NCBI GenBank assembly: GCA_029851835.1
Contig: JARKVD010000015.1
Location: 1-35,338 of the forward strand
Source of the DNA: Clostridium sp.
Lineage (GTDB): Bacteria; Bacillota; Clostridia; Clostridiales; Clostridiaceae
Direction: 5' to 3'
DNA length: 35,338 nucleotides
In this document: piece after piece, positions 32,337 through 35,338 of the stretch
Layout: each line of letters opens with the position of its first letter
Numbering within the stretch: the first letter of the stretch is position 1
Program-made: the position numbers and the translations under genes
The notes under the pieces: generated by a model
What the model saw: only the letters and a program-made list of their open reading frames with translations
Told to the model about the DNA's origin: nothing
Database searches by the model: none

Positions 32337-32364
32337 AGTATAGTATTGCTGCTATTTATGTCAA
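32337..32364 (-). promoter_or_regulatory. Sigma-A promoter of the second fliB-family gene
   Basis: On the minus strand perfect TTGACA (32359-32364) and TATACT (32337-32342) are 16 bp apart, 23 bases before the start codon. The gene is therefore not under sigma-D. Confidence 0.82.
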
Positions 32365-32400
32365 GCTTAACTTAATTCTAAAACTTATATTATAAATAAT

Positions 32401-32430
32401 AAAAAAGAGCTGATGTTTATACATCAGCTC
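32401..32430 (-). terminator. Intrinsic terminator after the Na/Pi cotransporter gene
   Basis: On the minus strand a perfect 10-bp stem GAGCTGATGT / ACATCAGCTC with loop ATAA is followed by TTTTTTATTATTT. It lies about 25 bases after the stop at 32455. Confidence 0.88.
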
Positions 32431-32454
32431 AATGAATTATTAATATATTTATTT

Positions 32455-34107
32455 TTAATTTTCTAGTGAAATTTCGTTTGAAACTGCTTTCACATTATCC
32501 TTTTCTTTAACTCTTGCCCTAGCAATATTATTTGCATGGTCTCCAATTCTTTCTAAATTAGATAATAAATCGAAGAAAATTACTCCGGAACTAGCCATAC
32601 ATTGCTTTGAATTCAATCTTTTAATATTGTTATTTCTAAATTGATCTTCTAAGGAGTCAATACTATTTTCAATTTCTTCTATATCTTTTATAGAAATTAC
32701 TTCCTGATTAGAATAACTTTTTATTGCTAAATCTACTGATTTTAATGTGACATTATAAATCTCATTTGTTTCACTTAAGGCTTCCTCTGATACCTCTAAC
32801 TTATTAGAAGCTCTATCCCTAGCCAGCTCTACAATATTTTCAGCATGGTCCCCTATTCTTTCAATATCATTTATTGTGTGATATGTTCCACTTACAAGTT
32901 TAGCATTTTCCTCCGTTAACTCATGCTGTGAAAGTTCGATTAAATAATCTGTAATGTCTTTTTCTATGGTATTTATAATCTTTTCGTTTTCATATACCTT
33001 ATCTATACTCTCCTGGCTGCCCTCTAAAAAGGCCCTCATAGAAAGTTCAAGATTAGATTTAGCCAATTCTGCCATTCTTATAGTTTCCTTTATAACTTGT
33101 CCACTAGCAATCATAGGTGTAGATAAAAGCTGCTTATCTAAGTACATCGCACCTTTCTTCTCAATTTTGCTATCCCCTGGAATAATAAAATTAACTAACT
33201 TAACTAAATATCCTGCTAGAGGGAACATAACCACTGTTACCGTCACATTAAAAATTGTATGTGCATTTGCAACTTGTCTAGCTACGTTTCCTGGACTAAT
33301 AGTCTCAACTAGATTCGTAACCTGCATTACAAAAGGTAAGAATATAATGGCCCCAAAAATATTAAAGAATAAATGCATAAGTGCAGCCTTCTTAGCTGTC
33401 CTATTTGCTCCAACTGATGCTAATAAAGCAGTAACACAAGTTCCAATATTACAGCCTAGTATAACTGGGAATGCTAATCTCATATCGATTGCTCCTGTTG
33501 TTGCTAATGCTACTAATATACCTGTTGTTGCTGATGAACTTTGAACTATAGCTGTCATAATTAAACCAGTAAGTAAACCTAAAATAGCATTATTTCCAAC
33601 AACTAAAATAAACTCACTAAAGGCTGGTGTTTCCGCAACGGGTTTAAGCGCACCAGACATTGTACCCATACCTAGAAATAATATACCAAATCCTAATCCT
33701 ATATATGCAATATCCTTAATTTTCTTCTTCTTTGCTATAAGAACTAAAATTGCTCCAGCACCTATAAATATTGGTGCAATTGAATCTAATTTAAAAGAAA
33801 CCATTTGAGCTGTTATAGTCGTACCAATGTTAGCTCCCATAATAACACCAACAGCTTGTCCTAAAGACATCAAGCCAGCATTAACAAAGCTAACCACCAT
33901 AACTGTAGTTGCACTGGAGCTTTGAATTATTGATGTTACAATAGCCCCAACTAAAACCCCTACGAATCTATTTGATGTAACCTTTTCTAATATTCCCTTA
34001 AGTTTCTCTCCTGCAGCACTTTCTAGGCCATCGCTCATTAACTTCATTCCATATAAAAATAAGCCAAGACCTCCAAAAATTCCGACGAAAATTTCAAAAC
34101 TACTCAT
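32455..34107 (-). CDS. Na/Pi cotransporter family protein with PhoU-like domain
   Basis: It imports phosphate with sodium (NptA/PNaS family). The 550-residue protein has about eight membrane segments in the first 310 residues. The inverted-repeat signature occurs twice: IIQSSSATTVMVVSFVNAG and AIVQSSSATTGILVALATTG. A PhoU-like helical domain fills about 335-550, with ERIGDHAENIVELA and LERIGDHANNIARA, the two PhoU metal-binding-type motifs. Upstream lie direct repeats resembling a Pho box. Length and order of domains are normal for the family. Confidence 0.95.
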   Translation of the reverse strand: MSSFEIFVGIFGGLGLFLYGMKLMSDGLESAAGEKLKGILEKVTSNRFVGVLVGAIVTSIIQSSSATTVMVVSFVNAGLMSLGQAVGVIMGANIGTTITAQMVSFKLDSIAPIFIGAGAILVLIAKKKKIKDIAYIGLGFGILFLGMGTMSGALKPVAETPAFSEFILVVGNNAILGLLTGLIMTAIVQSSSATTGILVALATTGAIDMRLAFPVILGCNIGTCVTALLASVGANRTAKKAALMHLFFNIFGAIIFLPFVMQVTNLVETISPGNVARQVANAHTIFNVTVTVVMFPLAGYLVKLVNFIIPGDSKIEKKGAMYLDKQLLSTPMIASGQVIKETIRMAELAKSNLELSMRAFLEGSQESIDKVYENEKIINTIEKDITDYLIELSQHELTEENAKLVSGTYHTINDIERIGDHAENIVELARDRASNKLEVSEEALSETNEIYNVTLKSVDLAIKSYSNQEVISIKDIEEIENSIDSLEDQFRNNNIKRLNSKQCMASSGVIFFDLLSNLERIGDHANNIARARVKEKDNVKAVSNEISLEN

Positions 34108-34158
34108 AATCTCCTCTACCTTCTCTTATAAACTTAGTAATATTTCTCATATAAGCCT

Positions 34159-34213
34159 ATATTATCTCCTCGTAAATGTTTTGTAAATATTTCTTAACCC
34201 TATTCAATGTTAA
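34159..34213 (-). promoter_or_regulatory. Promoter and Pho-box-like repeats before the Na/Pi cotransporter
   Basis: On the minus strand TTAACA (34208-34213), TTAAGA (34192-34197), TTTACA (34182-34187) and TTTACG (34171-34176) form TT-x-A-x-A repeats, the last three at 10-11 bp steps as in PhoP/PhoB boxes. TTTACA may double as -35 with TAATAT (34159-34164) 17 bp away. The rest of 34108-34450 is AT-rich with no clear gene; it must also hold the promoter of the plus-strand gene at 34451. Confidence 0.45.
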
Positions 34214-34450
34214 ATATTTTTAACAATTAAAATTATAAAAATATATTGATTTTTTTCTAAATAACCTATTATTATTTTTCCCATGAGTTCATCACTGAAA
34301 CACTTACCATTACATTTAAAAACTTTATTTATCTAGCTTAAATACGTATCTTTTGGGGTATTTTTTATAAAAAATGCATAATTAATATTGTAGATATTTA
34401 TACCCTTAGGTCTCCATCTATTATTAATGATTATTCAGGAGGATTTTATT

Positions 34451-35152
34451 ATGAAATTTACTTTACTTGGTTTTTCACAACAAAGTCTTGTTAACTTGGG
34501 CCTTGATATTATTGATGCTATGATTCTTAGATATTTTATAGATTTTAAAGCTACAAATAAAATGAAGATGGAGCAAGTGGATGGTTGTACATATTTCTGG
34601 ATTAGATATGATGCAGTTTTAAAAGAACTGCCTATTTTGAATATAAAAAAATGTACTGTTCAAGCTAGATTTTTTAAACTTAGAGATGCAGGCGTACTAA
34701 CTCATTATGTTAAAAAGACATGTGGTACTTACTCATTTTTTGGAATTGGTGATAAATATAAAGAGCTTCTGAGCGATGGACAAACTGTAAATGAAACTAA
34801 TTACGAAACAGCGGCTGTCTCCATACCTGTAAAAGCTTCAGAAGAAAAAGAAGAAGAACTTCAAAAGGTGGATTCTTGCCTAGAGTCTGTAGATTCTAAC
34901 CCATGCCATAACAGTTTAAATGTAGATCCTAGGCATTTAAATACATACCATAGCACTTTAAATGCACACCGTAGCAGTTTAAATACACAAGGGTATCAGT
35001 TCAAACTGACAACAAATAATCCATCTACTAAATATCCATCTACTAAATATACTATTACGTCGCCTTCAAAGAAGGCGTTGTGTAAAAACCTTATGGAGAA
35101 CCCACCTCTACTCTTTCAGCTACTACTATTCCATTTCTGGAATACCAGCTAG
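34451..35152 (+). CDS. Replisome-organiser-like protein, N-terminal part, probably degraded
   Basis: The 233-residue product has an N-terminal winged-helix-like region (about 1-110) with FSQQSLVNLGLDIIDAMILRYF, YFWIRYDAVLKELPIL and KKCTVQARFFKLRDAGVL. This is the DnaD-like/phage replisome organiser pattern that binds an origin. Residues about 150-185 are made of 7-residue units with L-N, encoded by 21-bp tandem repeats. The tail after residue 205 is unlike that family and ends in LLFQLLLFHFWNTS, so the normal C-terminal domain is lost or shifted. ATG 34451 follows AGGAGGATTTTATT; an upstream in-frame ATG overlaps this site. It is the only long plus-strand gene in the window, probably from a mobile element. 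Confidence 0.65.
   Translation: MKFTLLGFSQQSLVNLGLDIIDAMILRYFIDFKATNKMKMEQVDGCTYFWIRYDAVLKELPILNIKKCTVQARFFKLRDAGVLTHYVKKTCGTYSFFGIGDKYKELLSDGQTVNETNYETAAVSIPVKASEEKEEELQKVDSCLESVDSNPCHNSLNVDPRHLNTYHSTLNAHRSSLNTQGYQFKLTTNNPSTKYPSTKYTITSPSKKALCKNLMENPPLLFQLLLFHFWNTS
34907..34991 (+). repeat. Four 21-bp iteron-like tandem repeats inside the replisome-organiser-like gene
   Basis: TTTAAAT recurs at 34915, 34936, 34957 and 34978, exactly 21 bp apart, within units like CAGTTTAAATrCACACC. A fifth unit is degenerate. Two helical turns of spacing is typical of initiator-binding iterons. A perfect 15-bp tandem repeat follows at 35021-35050. Confidence 0.75.
35061..35077. repeat. Short GC-rich inverted repeat
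   Basis: CGCCTTC-AAA-GAAGGCG is a perfect 7-bp hairpin inside the suspicious tail of the preceding gene. No T-run follows on either strand, so it is not a clear terminator. It may mark the end of the original gene or an element junction. Confidence 0.55.
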
Positions 35153-35272
35153 TTCAGTTCTTAGTTGTTGAATTTCTGATACAATCTTTGAAGTATCTTT
35201 TCCATGCTCATAATATGCTTCTTTTAGCTCTGCTAAGTCTTGTAACCTTTGTTCAATAGCTTGTTTTTCCAT
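35126..35272 (-). CDS. Small hypothetical coiled-coil protein (48 residues)
   Basis: The frame starts at ATG 35270-35272 with GAAGGAGGAATTAAAA before it, a very good binding site. It encodes MEKQAIEQRLQDLAELKEA, then a YYEHGKDTSKI turn and IVSEIQQLRTELAGIPEME. It looks like two short amphipathic helices. It converges with, and overlaps by 27 bp, the end of the plus-strand gene, which argues that one of them has been altered. Family not recognised. Confidence 0.55.
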   Translation of the reverse strand: MEKQAIEQRLQDLAELKEAYYEHGKDTSKIVSEIQQLRTELAGIPEME

Positions 35273-35338
35273 TTTTAATTCCTCCTTCATATACTTTAAT
35301 TAGTTTTTGTAATTTTAGTATTTATATGAGTGTTTTTT

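Noticed and set aside
32954..33544. 196-codon plus-strand frame opposite the Na/Pi cotransporter
   Set aside because: The opposing gene has clear family motifs across this stretch; the plus frame has no recognisable pattern or ribosome binding site.
34907..34991. 21-bp repeats considered as CRISPR
   Set aside because: They are contiguous without spacers, are in frame, and lie inside a coding region.

Overview
The window is AT-rich DNA from a motile Gram-positive anaerobe, most likely Clostridium sensu stricto. The signs are AGGAGG-type ribosome binding sites, low-GC codon use, a c-di-GMP riboswitch in front of flgB, and the fliW-csrA and flgM-flgN-flgK-flgL gene orders. The species cannot be named from sequence alone.

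About 30 kb is one flagellar gene region, almost all on the minus strand, so transcription runs from high to low coordinates. A sigma-A-type promoter near 19.95 kb is followed by two tandem cyclic-di-GMP-I (GEMM-I) riboswitches. Each has its own intrinsic terminator. They lead into a roughly 19-kb operon: flgB-flgC-fliE-fliF-fliG-fliH-fliI-fliJ-fliK-flgD-flgE-motA-motB-fliO-fliP-fliQ-fliR-flhB-flhA-fliA-flgF-flgG-fliM-fliN. It encodes rod, hook, MS ring, C ring, type III export apparatus, stators and the late-gene sigma factor. The operon runs toward the left edge, where the start of a secreted-protein gene is cut off. flhF, flhG, fliL and flbD/swrD are absent, fliR and flhB are unfused, and FliM lacks its usual N-terminal CheY-binding peptide.

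From 20.0 to 28.3 kb lies the late block. A perfect sigma-D promoter (28290-28316) drives flgM-flgN-flgK-flgL-fliW-csrA-fliS-fliD-fliT-like. A second sigma-D promoter (22245-22271) drives the flagellin gene. A FliB-type flagellin lysine methylase follows behind two back-to-back hairpins. The flagellin leader carries two probable CsrA sites, which fits the neighbouring fliW-csrA pair. From 28.4 to 29.8 kb is a small unit: a leaderless lytic transglycosylase, a YaaR-family protein and a second FliN-like SpoA protein.

The right end is mixed. It has an initiator tRNA-fMet gene on the plus strand with its own promoter and a shared bidirectional terminator. It also has a membrane-anchored J-domain-like protein without the HPD motif, a second FliB-family methylase with its own sigma-A promoter and terminator, and a Na/Pi cotransporter-PhoU protein with Pho-box-like repeats upstream. 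Last comes a plus-strand gene resembling phage or plasmid replisome organisers, with in-gene 21-bp iteron-like repeats and an apparently degraded C-terminus. This marks a probable mobile-element remnant.

Together the genes form a c-di-GMP-gated flagellar system: an early operon controlled by riboswitches, a sigma-D/FlgM checkpoint for late genes, FliW-CsrA control of flagellin translation, and methylation of the finished flagellin.
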